From positions 34,752,511 through 34,816,510 of the forward strand of contig CM031609.1 in assembly GCA_018398815.1 (NCBI GenBank): a stretch of 64,000 nucleotides of DNA, given 5' to 3'. The number at the start of each line of letters is the position of its first letter. Position 1 is the first letter of the stretch. The translations under genes and the position numbers were made by a program. Of the stretch, positions 36,201-50,187 are shown piece after piece. The DNA is from Conus ventricosus (Eukaryota > Mollusca > Gastropoda > Neogastropoda > Conidae). A model generated the notes under the pieces. The model made no database searches and was not told the DNA's origin. It saw only the letters and a list, made by a program, of their open reading frames with translations.

Positions 36201-36479
36201 GTTCTGTTTTACGTCTTTCCACATTACGTGATATTAGACGGAAAAAAGGGGAGGGGCGGGGGAGGGAGGGGGGGGGTAAAAAACGGTTAACACTATGAGG
36301 TACAATAACTAACTATCTACAGCAATAACACAAAAGTAGAAAATACACTTAATCAAAGACTGAAAAAAAAGAAAAAAAAAAAAAAAAAAAAAAACCCACA
36401 CAAAAAAACAACAACCTCGAAACATGTAACTCTTCTGTCTCATCGCACCACTGACTTTTTATATGTTATAAATATTTGC

Positions 36480-39400
36480 CAATTGGACTTTTAGCAAAGT
36501 GCAAAAGAAAGATACGTTTCACTTGCTGACAGTGACCGGGAAAACATTTTGACTAGGCTGTACAGACGTTTTTGGGAATGAATTTTTTCATTAAGTTACA
36601 CAAAAGAATGTGATCAGTTGATATGCTATGACCACATATACAATGTATATTTTTTACATACTTTGTTTTAAAACAATCCAATTTCCATCTACAGATCAAG
36701 GAACTTATCTGTCGTCTACGATAAATGTTTGATCATACTTACTTAACATTTCATGAAACTTCTCATTTCATCGTGTAAACCAAAAACACCCAGTTTCTCT
36801 TTCTATCAAATGAAAATTAGAAAATTGTACTTTCTCTGCCAAAGTATAGCACTCTTGCATTGACATAGAGAAGTTAAAAAAATGCGAATCTGATGATCGT
36901 TTTGCTCCTCTCTTTGCCAGAACATCAACCTTTCATTATAATATAACCCACAGTGGGAGGGCACCCAAAGAAATTTTAAATTTTCAGTTCTCTGGCTGAG
37001 AGGAAGTGTACTAAATTATTTATTTCAGTGATCATCTCAGGTCGAACTTTTAATCTAAAATTCATTCATTGCAGTAAGAACTGACTTGGAATCTACGCAT
37101 AAAACAACTTAAATAAATTTTGAGGGTAATCAATAACACACTTTAAAGCCATAATTATAGCAGTTAACTCAGCAGTGAATAAGATTTGTTTTTTCCAAGA
37201 TAATAGGACTTTTCTTCGTTAAGACCTGGATAATGTATGCTGCACCCTGCATGTTCATTGATTAATGACCCATCAGTGTATATCTTAAAATGGTTGGAAT
37301 ATGTGATCATGCAAATGCATTTTATATTGGATAATAACAATTAGTATTTTCAGCCTTTGTTAAATCTGTATGGTCAATATCAAAACGTGCTCGTATTAGT
37401 TCCATGGGGGATAGGAGACACAATAGATCTTTTTGCAATAGATGTTAGTTTAATATCTGAGGATTCTAAAATCGAGGAAGTAAATGTTTCTAAGAGTCGT
37501 TTGAGATGATATATTTTTAGCCCTTTTGGGAAAATCAATGTCCGATTTAATATTTATTTCAGGGCCTATATTGTTATCTATAGTAGAACTTCTTAAACAA
37601 ATTTGTGCATGCAAGATTCCTAAAATTCTTCCAGTGGTAATCTCCCAGCAGCACTGTATGCTTTGTACAAGAGGCATGGACTGGTAGTCCCATGGCTATC
37701 TTATATGCTTTGGAATCAATACTTTGAAGTTTTTTCAGTAAGTATTGGGTGCACTGAAGAACACCTCTTGTGCATACTTAATTTTGATCTAACCAGTGCA
37801 GTAAAAAGGGTGCAAAAGAGCAACTGTGTTCTGAGCCCAAGCATGCTTGCTAATAATCTTTAATAATTTAAACTTTTCGAGCTTTTTTAGAATATGCTCT
37901 ATATGAAAATTCCATGACAACTTTGATGTTAAATTTACTCCAAGGAATTTCACTATTTTGGGTATATCTGAGGGGAAATGCCGTTGACGTGAAATGAAGG
38001 CATATTAACTGGATCAGATCCAGTATTAAATAACATCATTGTGTTTTTTCAGTTGATATTTGCAAACCATTTTCAGTCATGTAAGCAAAAAAGGTGTTTA
38101 ATTCTTTTGATATAACTTTTAATATAGTTTTGTGATCTGACAGATGTACATTTTTTAATGTCACTTTCATCCATATGCATATGTCATCTGCATATTGGGC
38201 TAGTTCTATATTTTAGTAATTTTTTGGGTAAATCGTACATAAGAATACTAAAAAGTAAAGGGCAATGACAGACCCCTGAGGAATGCCCATGTGTAATTTC
38301 CTTCTCGTAGAATAGGAGTTCCATACCTTCGTTCTAATATATCTGTTTTCTAAGAAGTCTTTAAGAAACTCATAAATGTTTCCTGATAATCCAATCTCTT
38401 TAAGTTTATAAAGCAAACGAAGTGCCATACTTGATCGTAAGCTTGGTGATATCAAAAAAGGTTGCCAGTAAACATTTCTCCTGGAAAACTGATTTTTAAA
38501 TTTGAGTAGTAAGTTTGACCAAGTGTTCAATAGCACTCTTCCCTTCGAAAACCTGCTTGGTTCGTTGGGATAACTCTGTTCTTTTCACAAACGTAGTTTA
38601 GCCTATTCAAAACAATTGTTTCATAAAGTTTACAGACATGAGAATTTAATGAAATAGGTCTGTAACTATCTATTCTTTCTTTCAGTTTACCTTCCTTGTG
38701 AATCGTACTATTACTGATTCTTTCCATATTTGTGGCAAAAGACCTGAACTCCAGCATTTTTTAAATATACTAAGTAAAATGCTTATCCATTTGTCTGGAA
38801 AATGTTAATCATTTCATTAAAATGGCGTCAATCCCAACAGCTGTTTTTTATTTGGTAGAGAATCTATGGCGTCTTTCAGCTCTTGTAATGTAATTGGGGC
38901 GTTGATGTCGCTTGTGTCATTATCAGATACATCATTAAAGACATGGGCAGATTCTTTATCCTCTCTGAATTTTCTTTGGTTTTCAGACAACCCATCTAAC
39001 CTGCTTACTTTAGCAAACGGTTGACAAACGCTTCTGCTTTGTCTGCGGATAAGGGTAACTTATTATTATCAAGAATAATAGGATACTCTGGAGTTTGATT
39101 CCATTTTTTTCGTTTTTATCTCTTTCCATACCATTCTACTATCTTTATGATCGAATGTGTTTCTTTCGCAAAAATCATCCCAATAATCCGTTTTGGCTGT
39201 TCCATAACTCTGTTACTATGTATATTTGAGTGTTTCATTTCTTGAAATTTTTCATCGACCATTTTCTTATCTTGACTTTTCTTAGAGTGCACGATTCCTT
39301 GAATAACCGTTTTTTCTCTTTAACTGCCTTATCGCAATCTTCAGTCCACCAAACATTACCGAGATGTTTTATCCCCTTTAGATCCATGATTCTTCAATTT

Positions 39401-40260
39401 AGGAATACATAAACCAGACACTTTCAGAACAGAAGTACAAAACATATCATACATTGTATCAAAAATCATTATCTGGGGACAAGCTTATGTCTAGATCTTT
39501 AAGTGTATTGTAAAATTGAGACCATTTGGCATTTTTATAATCAAATCTTGGGATTGTATCATCAGGTTTTGTGTCTTCAAAACTTGGGGACTGATTAATT
39601 GTAATAATGATGGTATGTGATCACTCCAAGTGTTTCAAATATAAAGTTTCCCATGCACACGACAAAGCCATTTTAGGTGAAACCATAGTTTAAAAACAAT
39701 AGCAGTAGGTCTATGTGTAATACATCAGGAACTCTGGTATAAGAACCATCATTGATAAACATAAAGTTGAGTCTACAACATTTCCAGAAACCTATTACTA
39801 CTGACCTGTGTGCACTCTTTTCCCAGAAAGGGGAATGGGCATTAAAATCCCCTCCTACTAACCATTACCATTATCATTCTTGATATTTTCATCCATTCAG
39901 TATTAGCTTCATCTGGACCCTTAGGTAAATATACAGAAGCACAGTTTACTTTTAAGGAGTCCGAAAACTTGACAGTTACAGCACATGAAAAAATCCCATG
40001 TAATCCACTAGGCACAGGTGATTGTTTGTCACAAGTACTGTAGTCCAGTGTGAATATAGATAGCACAATTTACTCTATCACCATTTTTTCTGTGTCTACT
40101 ACTGGTGGATAGTAGTACTGTTCCAGTCTTGGTAGTTTGTTCTTACTGATATTAACAGACTGGAATAAGAGAACATGGCAGTCAGACGACACTAAAAATT
40201 GACGTAAGCAGTCAATATTAAATAGAGAGAGCGGCAGTTCCATTGCAGAATTTTTATATT
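36480..40260 (-). mobile_element. I/Jockey-clade LINE with endonuclease, RT and RNase H (degenerate)
   Basis: Read on the minus strand, the order is: APE-type endonuclease at about 40100-39500 (GDFNAHSPFWEK-like box near 39850, broken by stops); RT with SYRPISLNSHVCKLYETIVL at about 38660 and NQAGFRREE at about 38540; motif B GIPQGSVIALYFLVFL at about 38260; catalytic YADD at about 38190; RNase H with IYTDGSLINEHAG at about 37280; and a C-terminal Cys/His segment ISTDHILLCN at about 36620. This is the standard ORF2 plan of I-type LINEs with RNase H. Reverse transcription at a nicked target would be its role. Frameshifts and stops throughout make it inactive. It fills most of the gene B intron equivalent to gene A 17552-24107. 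Confidence 0.82.
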
Positions 40261-40684
40261 GTTGTTAAATTTCATGTTTGAAAAAATAGATAACTAAACA
40301 AATAAATATATGTCGCTTTAACACAATGGAGCAATACTAAATTATACTAAGCTAATTTCCACTTGTAGTGATTTTGTGTATGATTGAAGGAAAATTTCGA
40401 TACAACTGGTTATTAGTCTTTACAGTAAAACACAAATGGCGGTTGAACTGTCAAAATGCTGGGTGCTGGAGTTTCACAAAGTGTGTCCAGTGGTGATTTT
40501 AAACCCGTCATACAGTGGACTGTACATGTTCATCCACGGTCCGAAGGAGTGACGCGGATCTGTTGTGAAGGACTGGTAAGGCCCTGGGTGACGGGTCGGT
40601 GGGCGTCGAGCGACCTTCCGTGGTCTCTGCCAGAAGACGTCCCTGATGTGTCGCCCGATGATCTTTTTGTGTGTGTGCTTGAGT
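40261..40684. other. Intronic stretch without recognised features
   Basis: Only short incidental reading frames. It ends in the GT-rich tract starting at about 40685. Confidence 0.5.
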
Positions 40685-40890
40685 GTGGTGTGTGTGTGTG
40701 TGTGGTGGTGTGTGGCGTGCGTGCGTGCGTGCGTGCTGCGTGCGTGTGTGCGTGCGTGCGTGCGTGCGTGTGTGTGTGTGTGTGCGTGCGTGCGTACGCT
40801 GCGTGCGTGTGCGTGCGTGCGTGCGTTTGTGTGTGTGGGTGTGTGTGTGTGTGTTGTGTGTGTGTGTGTGGTGTGTGTGTGTGTGTTGAT
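40685..40890. repeat. (GT)n/(GTGC)n microsatellite
   Basis: Imperfect GT and CGTG tetramer repeats. From 40891 to 41570 no gene was recognised. Confidence 0.92.
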
Positions 40891-41579
40891 ACGTGTGGAT
40901 ATGTGTTTACTTGCAAATGCCATATACACTCTTTCTCATAATGTTTCTTTTATTTGATTACTTACGACATTTCAACACTTTCTTTTTTTTTTTATTAAGT
41001 TATAGTTTACAACTTAATTCGATAAAGTGATCATCAATTGTATGTTCTGATTAGATTTACCTTCTGTACTTATGGTTTGAACAGCCACCCTAATTGATAT
41101 GGCAGTTGTGAATAATAATTCAAAGAAGGAGGGGTTCGGATGGTGACGGGGATGGCGATGGGAGGGTATGAAAACACACGTTTACCACCAGAACCTCCAA
41201 TGCACACTGGCGGCAAAAAATACCACTTTTTATGTTGGGTGCTAGGGACTAAAAGTCACCTCCATACGTTACTAAAGTACCCCGAACAGGTTCCTATTCA
41301 GCGTAACGTAGCACAATAACCCGACTACAGTGTCAAATTATTTTCAGTAAGGCATCTGGCATCGGAGGGGGGGGGGAAGGGGGGTTTGGGGAGGGAAGGG
41401 AGTAGCATCGCAGTCCCTTCGCACACTGAAGCGTAAAATGAACGCTTCCAGTTCCTCGTTGACCGAAGCCACCGAACGGGGCGTGATCTGATGGTGACGG
41501 TATTTCAAAGATGGTACATTCTCCCCACGGGATCAAGTAGGAAGGGTAAGAGGGGGGCCGGTGTGGGTGTATGAGTCCG

Positions 41580-41602
41580 AAGGTGTGTGTGCGTGCGTGT
41601 GT

Positions 41603-41653
<51 letters not shown>

Positions 41654-41768
41654 GTGTTGTGTGTGTGTGTGTGTGTGTGTTTGCAGGAGGAGGATGGTGT
41701 GATGGAGAGCCGCTATAGGCGCAATATTGCCCTTGCAATGCTGCTCTGTGCAAGTGCTGGGATCCAGT

Positions 41769-41825
<57 letters not shown>

Positions 41826-41835
41826 GTGTTGTGTG

Positions 41836-41867
<32 letters not shown>

Positions 41868-41882
41868 GTGTGAGTGTGTTGT

Positions 41883-41926
<44 letters not shown>

Positions 41927-41985
41927 TGTGGTGTGTGTGTGTTTTGAGTGCGTGCGTGCGTGCGTGTGTGAGTGCGTGTGTGTGT
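41580..41985. repeat. (GT)n microsatellite cluster
   Basis: Three GT blocks (about 41585-41682, 41768-41935 and 41945-41990) with short unique spacers. Confidence 0.93.
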
Positions 41986-42269
41986 GTGAAACAAGTGACA
42001 AGTGGGTGGTCGGTCAGGGAGGGTTTTGTATGTGTGCATATGGAGACATACACGTACATGAATTACAAAGAATCATCATCATAAAATCACTAATTGAATA
42101 AAAAAAAACTTAACGGAAGAATCAATCACAATGCACGTGGAATAAATCAACAAAACGAACGTTACAAAATTATTTTGCAAAGAAAACAAAAATCAAAGAG
42201 ATAAACAAAATCTGCATAAATGATTAAAGAAAAATGAAAAGAAAAAGTAAACATATAAAGGAACGAATG

Positions 42270-42824
<555 letters not shown>

Positions 42825-42829
42825 CCAGC

Positions 42830-43990
42830 ACATATTTGACTTTGTCTTTGCTGTTACCGTTCTTGACGCTTTTGGTGCATCGCCACCTGACTAGCTGGTT
42901 TACTGCCCTCTCTCTCTCTAGTCAGTGCTCCTTGTCCTCCATTCCCAGAAGCGGTGGAGTAAGGCTGAGGGATGTGTTCAGGGTTGGGGCTCGACAATCA
43001 AACTGCATGACGGTGAATGGCCGAAACTCTTGATGCAAACCTTACAACATGCTTCGTGATGATAAGCTCGACAGTCCCTCAAAATCTTACGCAGTGCCGC
43101 ACAGGTGAGCCAGCATTTGAAGTAGGCTCCAAGTCTGACGATGAATCACTGTGTGCTCTGTCCAGTCTTGGGTCGGCAGTCACTAAAACTGTTACGATGA
43201 CCTTCCCCAGTGAAGTCTTATTTGCGCAAGCAAAGTTTCCTTCCTTCGGTAAGAGTCTGCAGACTCTTCATGTATACGAGACCTATATACATAGAGCACT
43301 CTCTATGACAATAAGGCGTTAACTTTGCTACCCATCTGTTTTGAGTCCGCCGTGCTACAGCAGCAACTTGTTCAAATCTATCTAAGCGGGTTTCGAGGCT
43401 ATCCTTCTTTGTAATTATCTCTTTTCTCCCAAATCTGTCTCTCGTCTCTTCTCTCTATCAGTAGCTTTGTAAAGGCAACTCTGGAATCATTAGGTATTTT
43501 GCAAATACATCACTCGGTAAAACTATGTCATGTGAAATATAAAAAAAAGCAAACCCTGATAGACCTAAACCAAAACTAGTAAAGTCGTTATGTTTGTAAC
43601 AAGCATGGAATCATTTTGATAGTCCTTGAGTCTTGAATATGCCATTACTAATCTGTTGTCACAGCAAACATCCTGGGAGCAAGTGATTCCAGAGACGACG
43701 AGCTACCTCGTGATCAACACGGGTAGAAATCATGTCGTTAGATATCCATGTCGACTTACAGATGCACGTTAGTTTAACTGTGGATGGTCCCTTGCTTAGA
43801 CATACGTATTTGATACGTTTAGATCACATGGTTATTCAGGTGTTAGGCAGCCTTCCTTATTCACGAAATACGTTCAGCGTCTTCCCGGAACGATTCAGTT
43901 CTGCAAATGTTTTCATTGTAAATTAACAATTTTTTTAAAATTTACAGAAATACATAAGCCTATTTTCTTTGTCTGCAGCTTGAATGCGTC
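42830..43990. other. Intronic stretch, no gene recognised
   Basis: Several short plus-strand frames (42836-43033, 43017-43322, 43732-43926) have no recognisable domain, no splice context and no counterpart in gene A. I see nothing I can name here. Confidence 0.4.
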
Positions 43991-44429
43991 CGTCTATGAT
44001 CGGCTATATATATTATGTTCACGCACGCCTTCAGCAGAAGCCTAACATGAATGGCATTAGCGAAAATAATGTGGCTGGATCTTGTCTGTGACTGGGAACA
44101 TTAAGGAATAAACAAAGACATAAATAAACAAAGACATAAAGTAAGGCAAGGCTGTATTTGAATCAACAAAAATTGAGAGATAAACTGTTTTCGCCGGAAC
44201 TTTAAAAGACCAAATATGTATGTAGCCGCGTATGGGTCGGGATGAAAGGTGTTGGAAAAGCAAAAGGAATATGATATGAGACATAAGACTTTATAAAATG
44301 TACCTGATAATTCAGTGTGAGAATCAGCATTCAAATATTCCCCGCGAGGCGGGGACAAGACAGAAACTTAAAAGAAACAACTGTGAGAGTACAGGAGACA
44401 TCCACGCAAATATGACAGCAAAAATGAAC

Positions 44430-44985
44430 CTGTCTGTTCCCACAGTCTATCATGTAGTCGTTGCACGCAATATGCTCACAGAAGTCTTCGTCACGTCCAT
44501 CAAAACAGTCATATTGAAAATCACACACCAGACTGTAAGGCACGAACTCCCCAGTTATATCACAATAAAAGTACGGCTGCATCAGTCCCTGGGGCATCCT
44601 GCACGTCGCTCTGTGCCATGTCTCAGTGTTCTCCAGTCCCCTGCACTGGCTTTTCCGATCACAGGCGAGTAGTTTGTGAGTCAGGTGCTGCGTGAGACAG
44701 ATTTCAAAATGAACATTTGAAGTGGTTGTGTTACCCGGGACAGGAAGAAAGACAGGTATGCTGATGCGGTGATGATCTGAAATGGAAGGGAGTTCACATA
44801 CAAAGCCCGATGCCGTACTGTTACAACGACTTCCATGGAAATTTTGTTTGGATGTGTCCCAATAAACGCATTGAATACGTTTCGGCCCTTTGTATTCAAA
44901 TGTTTCCCACCAGTCATTAATGTAAGAAAATTCCAGCAGATAGAAAGCCACGGACCCGCTGTCCCAGCGCAAAGTGTCTTTGTAT
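44430..44985 (-). CDS. Gene B exon: C-terminal lectin half plus LDLa repeat
   Basis: The acceptor ATTTCAG precedes 44985; the first base completes a phase-2 codon and 185 codons follow without a stop to the phase-0 donor after CAG at 44430. It encodes YKDTLRWDSGSVAFYLLEFS with the conserved Trp that gene A loses through its one-base deletion. Then come the lectin end (FHGSRC to GFVCEL), a linker with NTTTSNVHFEICLTQHLTHK, an LDLa repeat (YFYCDITGEFVPYSLVCDFQ, DCFDGRDEDFC) and the start of a second (MIDCGNRQ). It is three codons shorter than the restored length of gene A's exon. This exon is intact and is the better reference for the family. Alignable intron continues past both ends. Confidence 0.88.
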
Positions 44986-45053
44986 CTGAAATAATTGTGG
45001 AAGTGGGGTATATGAAAAAAAGTTACTGAAGAATAAATCATCGTCTTAACTCA

Positions 45054-45117
45054 AGTCTATCTGTCTGTCTATCTGTCTGTCTCTGTCAGTCTGTCTGTCT
45101 CTGTCTCTGTTTCTGTC

Positions 45118-45156
<39 letters not shown>

Positions 45157-45168
45157 GCCTGTCTCTCT

Positions 45169-45241
<73 letters not shown>
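45054..45241. repeat. (CTGT)n and (CT)n microsatellite
   Basis: CTGT/CTGTCT repeats (45054-45160) followed by CT repeats to 45241. Confidence 0.92.
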
Positions 45242-45242
<1 letters not shown>

Positions 45243-45594
45243 AACCTTTCATCTTTTTTGTCACTTCGTTTCTCTCTCACTTTAATTTTGTTAACTCCAT
45301 ATTTATCATCGAAAAAACAACAACAAAAAACAACAACAAACAAACACGTACATTGTTAATAGGAAATAAACAGATCAAATCTCAGCATACAGCAATACAA
45401 CAACAAATTTTTCTGCGGTATCGAGTCAAATTTTTATCAGCTAAAAAGAGGCATAGAGAGGAAAAACGTTGTGCACAAAAATGCAGATGATAACGACGTA
45501 AAAAAGCGGATCTTCATGCTTCTATAAAATTATGACAGGCGCAGTTGTGGACAAGAGTAAAAAACAACAACAAATAACTTAGCATTATATTGTT

Positions 45595-46215
45595 TGGTCA
45601 ATCGGTGGGCGATTGTATTTCTTAGGAGATCCAAGTAAAGGTTGTTCTGCACAATTCTTAGCCGCTGACAATGCTTGGGTTATTGAACAGCAGAGCTGAC
45701 CACTCAGACTGTTCCATAATTTTTTAAATCTCCCTTGCATCCTTAAATGGATCCTCAGGCATAGGCTCAAAGATTGTCCCTTACATTTTATTCTGTTTAC
45801 ATAATGTTTTCAGTTTTTCAGCAATTTTTTTCCTCCCCACACTTTCGTTTTGTTTTAGTTTCTACCTTTCGCTGGCTGCTTTGGGTGCTGTTGGATTCTT
45901 TTTTGAACCCTTGGTGGTGAGAACACCATAGAATTACGGAATGTGGTGTGTCTCTATTGGACGCCAAGAGAGCAGACACAATCAGCCGTGTCTCCCTGGT
46001 GGGTCCGATCCGCCGGACGAAAGGCCTAGGAGCAGGCAATACATATAAATCTGCCTTCGAGAGGGATTGTGATGGTTCCCCCATGCAGCTAGTGAAGGGT
46101 TTCTCATAATTAAAACATATATTTTCCCATTTTCTTCACCTTCAAATTTTTTTTTCTCAAATCTTTGCAAAGTCATTATTATAATGATGGAAGAATTGTT
46201 GACCTGCACTTGTTT
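45595..46215 (-). repeat. Dispersed repeat family, about 600 bp (inverted copy 2)
   Basis: Reverse complement of the repeat at 30690-31295. Shared landmarks are the TTGGTCAATCGGTGGGCG start, CTTAGCCGCTGACAATG, the GGTGGTGAGAACACCA block and the ATGATGGAAGAATTGTTG end. It lies within gene B's lectin intron. Confidence 0.65.
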
Positions 46216-46625
46216 TCCCCCCACTACTTAATTGTTCAACTTAGCAATAGTATTAATAAATTTTCAAAGATTTTTCAGATCTTCTGTTGGTAAAAGAAAT
46301 CTAAAAGGAAAGGTACTACACAGAAATAGTATCTGGTCCAAACTGATAACAAGACATCAGTAACACACTGTGTACCTAGCAAGATATGGACAACTGATGT
46401 TTTATATTTGCTTGACAAATTACACCTTTGTTTTAGGTCTGTACACATTGTGTCTTTTCGGAAGGATTTCAATGTCATATAAAGACTTTATGCAAACCTT
46501 ATATTATCTGGAAATCATGTAAATTGATAGGTCGATAGATAGACAGACAGACCGATGGAGAGAGAGGAAGATAGATGGATTGAGAGATTAAGAGGCAGGC
46601 AGGCAAACTTACATAGAGACAGACA

Positions 46626-46645
46626 GATATATATATATATATGTA

Positions 46646-46682
<37 letters not shown>

Positions 46683-46684
46683 AT

Positions 46685-46758
<74 letters not shown>
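46626..46758. repeat. (TA)n microsatellite
   Basis: About 130 bp of TA with a few interruptions, adjoining the Penelope-like element at 46757. Confidence 0.93.
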
Positions 46759-46762
<4 letters not shown>

Positions 46763-49250
46763 AACAATATAAAAAAATGTCCTTAAAAAAATCTGAAAGG
46801 GCTCTCAACCTTCTAGGGAGCAACATCTGTTAAAAATATTTTTAAAATAAAGTGTTAAAATCAACAAGCTTATTTCGAACCTCTTGCTCTCTCGTCAGGA
46901 TATTCTTTTGGGGCACGCTATCTGTTTTTTTATAGCTTGCGGGACCCGATTCCGTTTCTGCAAGTGCAAGTCGCTGCACGTGTGGTCTGTGGTTCTTGTT
47001 GGGGTCTCTGTTCAGGTGGAGTGGGCTAACAAAGATTTCCATTTGTGCCTGCAATTGTTTACTATTTGTACTTTTGTATTCAAAGTTGCTAGGTGTGGTT
47101 TATATAATATTAACCATTTTTCTGTGGAGCATAGATAGCATTTTTTGGAAATATTGTTGTATGGTGTTGCTCTTTTTATGATTTTCCATGATATGCTGTA
47201 GTCTATTTTTTTTAAAAAATATCTTTGAGTCTCCAAATGTATTTACTCAGCTCTGTCTGGTTTTGTATTTTTCTTTTTTGAATGACTGTTTATGGTTTGC
47301 GTATCTGGTTTTGAAAGTGTTTTCAGTGATCCCTGTATAAGTTTCTTTTTCATTTTCTGTTGTTACCGTAGCTTGGTATACAATATTGCTGTGAAGACAT
47401 TTGTTGCTCAGGGGGCACTGTTTTTTTTTTAGTGCAGTTGCAAGATGTCCTTTCGGCACCCTTCTCTGTTGTATTGCTTTTCATTTTGTTAGATGAGTCA
47501 ATTATGTTTCTAAGGTTGGGCATACATGAGTATGATAGTTTAATGGTGTTTTTGTTGAATATGTTGAACAGTTTGTGTTCTTTTGGGAATGATGTTGCCA
47601 AGATGTTAAAGAATTCTTTTCCTACGTTTGTTTTTACTTGTCCATCGTATGGGGGGTTGTACCATATGATCTTCCTTTTCCTGTTTTTTCTTATTTCTGT
47701 TCGTGTTATTGTCTGGGCTGTATTGTAGTTTGTAATCATAACCACTTTTTTGTAATGCTTCTTGGTATTCTGTTGCTACATTATCGAATACTTTTTCATT
47801 GCATGACAGGTTGGATAGTCTCTTGTTTATACCATTGGGTATTGTTTTTAGTATAGATGGTGGGTGGTTGCTTTTGATATTTACGTAGATTGGTATGTCA
47901 TTGGGTTTTTTTGTATGGTTTGTACACATGGTCATTGAGGTCTTATGCTATGTCTAGGTAATTCACTACTTTTTGTTTGCTTCTATTGTGATTTTTAAGT
48001 TGTGGTTTTTGAAGATTTTACATAATTCTTTTTTCTTGTTTTCAATAGTTCTTGGATTATTGTTTAATGCAGCGAGGCCGTCATCTCTGTACAAACCGAC
48101 CTGTTTTCCAAGTTGTTTTTGCATGTTGGATAGCATGAATAGTCCGACTAGTTTACATGTTTCGGCACCATCATACGATCCCATGGTTACATCAAATGTG
48201 GAGTTTTTGCTCGTTTTTTTAAATCAAAGTTTCATTTCTGCTGTGGACTAGGGTTTTCTTGGTGTGGAAAATAATCTCCATTTCTGACTCTGTTACTTTT
48301 GTGTGTTTGTTGGCAAATTTCAAAGTTTTGGTGAGTAGTTCTTCATCTATGGATGGGTAGAAGTCTACTATATCAAATGTGATAAACACTGTGTTTCTCT
48401 GTTTGTTGAGTTTCTTAAACCATTGGATAACTTCATAGCTGTTTTTCCAAAGGTTGTATTCGGTATTTGATTTTACATCTTCTATAACCTTTTCCAGAAT
48501 TCTCTTGCTTATTTTGCCCAGTTCGGATTTAGATGGGTTTATTAGTCTACATGTTGGGTTGTTTTGGAAGTTAGGCTTGTGGTCTTTAAGTGTTATGAAG
48601 GCTTCTTTTGTTGCTGTTGCCTCTACCCTGTCGCTTAACTCCATGCGGTGTGCAAGTTCTTTTTCTTTTTTGCGGATGTTGCTATGTGTGGTTTTATCAG
48701 CTTTCTTGTAATTTTTCTGGATGTTTTTGTTTAGGAGTTGGAAGTATTCCTTTAATTCCATTTTGTAAAAATTGTTAGTTTTATCAGCCTTTACGAATAT
48801 CTTTTTATCATTTTGGATTTGTTTTATTTCATTTGCTAGTAATGTTTGAAAGTTATTATTTGATTTTTTTAATTCAATGTTGGCTATCAAACCCTTCATT
48901 TTATCTTCAAAAGGTTTCATTTCATCTATTGTCGGAGGTGATCGCCATGATTTGAAGCCATATGTGTTTTTGTCTTCATTCTTTGCATTTGGGTTTAGAA
49001 AGAAGAACGCCTTCCATCTCATGTTGCGTACAAATTTCTCGGTTTGTTCTATCATTTTTTTAGTGTAAGTTTGTGGGTTTGAAAACGGTATGTTTTTAGT
49101 AGATTGCCTAAAATTGATTTTCTCCATTTTTAATTTTGTTGGACCACAGTGCTCAATCGTGAGGAGCAATTATCACGAACAATATAAAAATGTCCTTTAA
49201 AAATCTGAAAGGGCTCAACCTTCTAGGGAGCAACATCTGTTAAAGATATT
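46757..49250 (-). mobile_element. Penelope-like retroelement with terminal direct repeats and hammerhead-like tail
   Basis: Roughly 78-bp direct repeats (46757-46832 and 49173-49246; core CTTCTAGGGAGCAACATCTG) bracket the coding region, like the pseudo-LTRs of this class. The minus strand encodes an N-terminal region (49169 on), then the fingers (FITLKDHKPNFQNNPTCRLI). RT motif A (TFDIVDFYPSID) is at about 48360; after a shift come motif B ([15 protein letters not shown]), catalytic YRDD ([12 protein letters not shown], about 48085) and motif D. The thumb follows, and after another shift the linker CMPNLRNIIDSSNK and a GIY-YIG-like endonuclease (ETYTGITENTFKTRYANH, about 47310). Three or four frameshifts, mostly in A/T runs, break it. 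A hammerhead-like motif sits at 46850-46905, downstream of the coding region. It lies in gene B's lectin intron. Confidence 0.75.
46850..46905 (-). ncRNA. Hammerhead ribozyme-like motif, Penelope tail 1
   Basis: On the minus strand: ATC-CTGACGA, a weak stem II (GAG...TTC), GAAAT, the self-complementary AAGCTT and GTTGAT. The CTGANGA and GAAA core boxes are in order, and GAT/ATC can form the base of stem I. Stem II is poor and the cleavage triplet is GUU, so activity is doubtful. The palindromic stem III fits the dimeric hammerheads known from Penelope-like elements. Confidence 0.5.
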
Positions 49251-49272
49251 TAAAAAAAATTAAAATATTTTG

Positions 49273-50052
<780 letters not shown>

Positions 50053-50187
50053 AGAGAACGTAGAAATACCAATCCTGGGCCACTTCCGCCTCACCCAGTT
50101 TCGGGCGAAAGCGACCCAGGATTGGTATTTCTACGTTCTCTGACAAGTAAGACTTCAATAACCAAAAAATAACGATTATCTACAAAC
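50053..50187. repeat. Left terminal inverted repeat with hairpin
   Basis: Bases 50053-50079 (AGAGAACGTAGAAATACCAA plus 7 bp) are the perfect reverse complement of 50115-50141. The 35-bp loop contains a smaller palindrome TTTCGGGCGAAA. Bases 50141-50187 complete the repeat shared with the right end. Confidence 0.92.

Noticed and set aside
43732..43926. 64-codon plus frame as a possible gene B-linked exon
   Set aside because: Wrong strand relative to gene B, no splice-site support and no counterpart in gene A.
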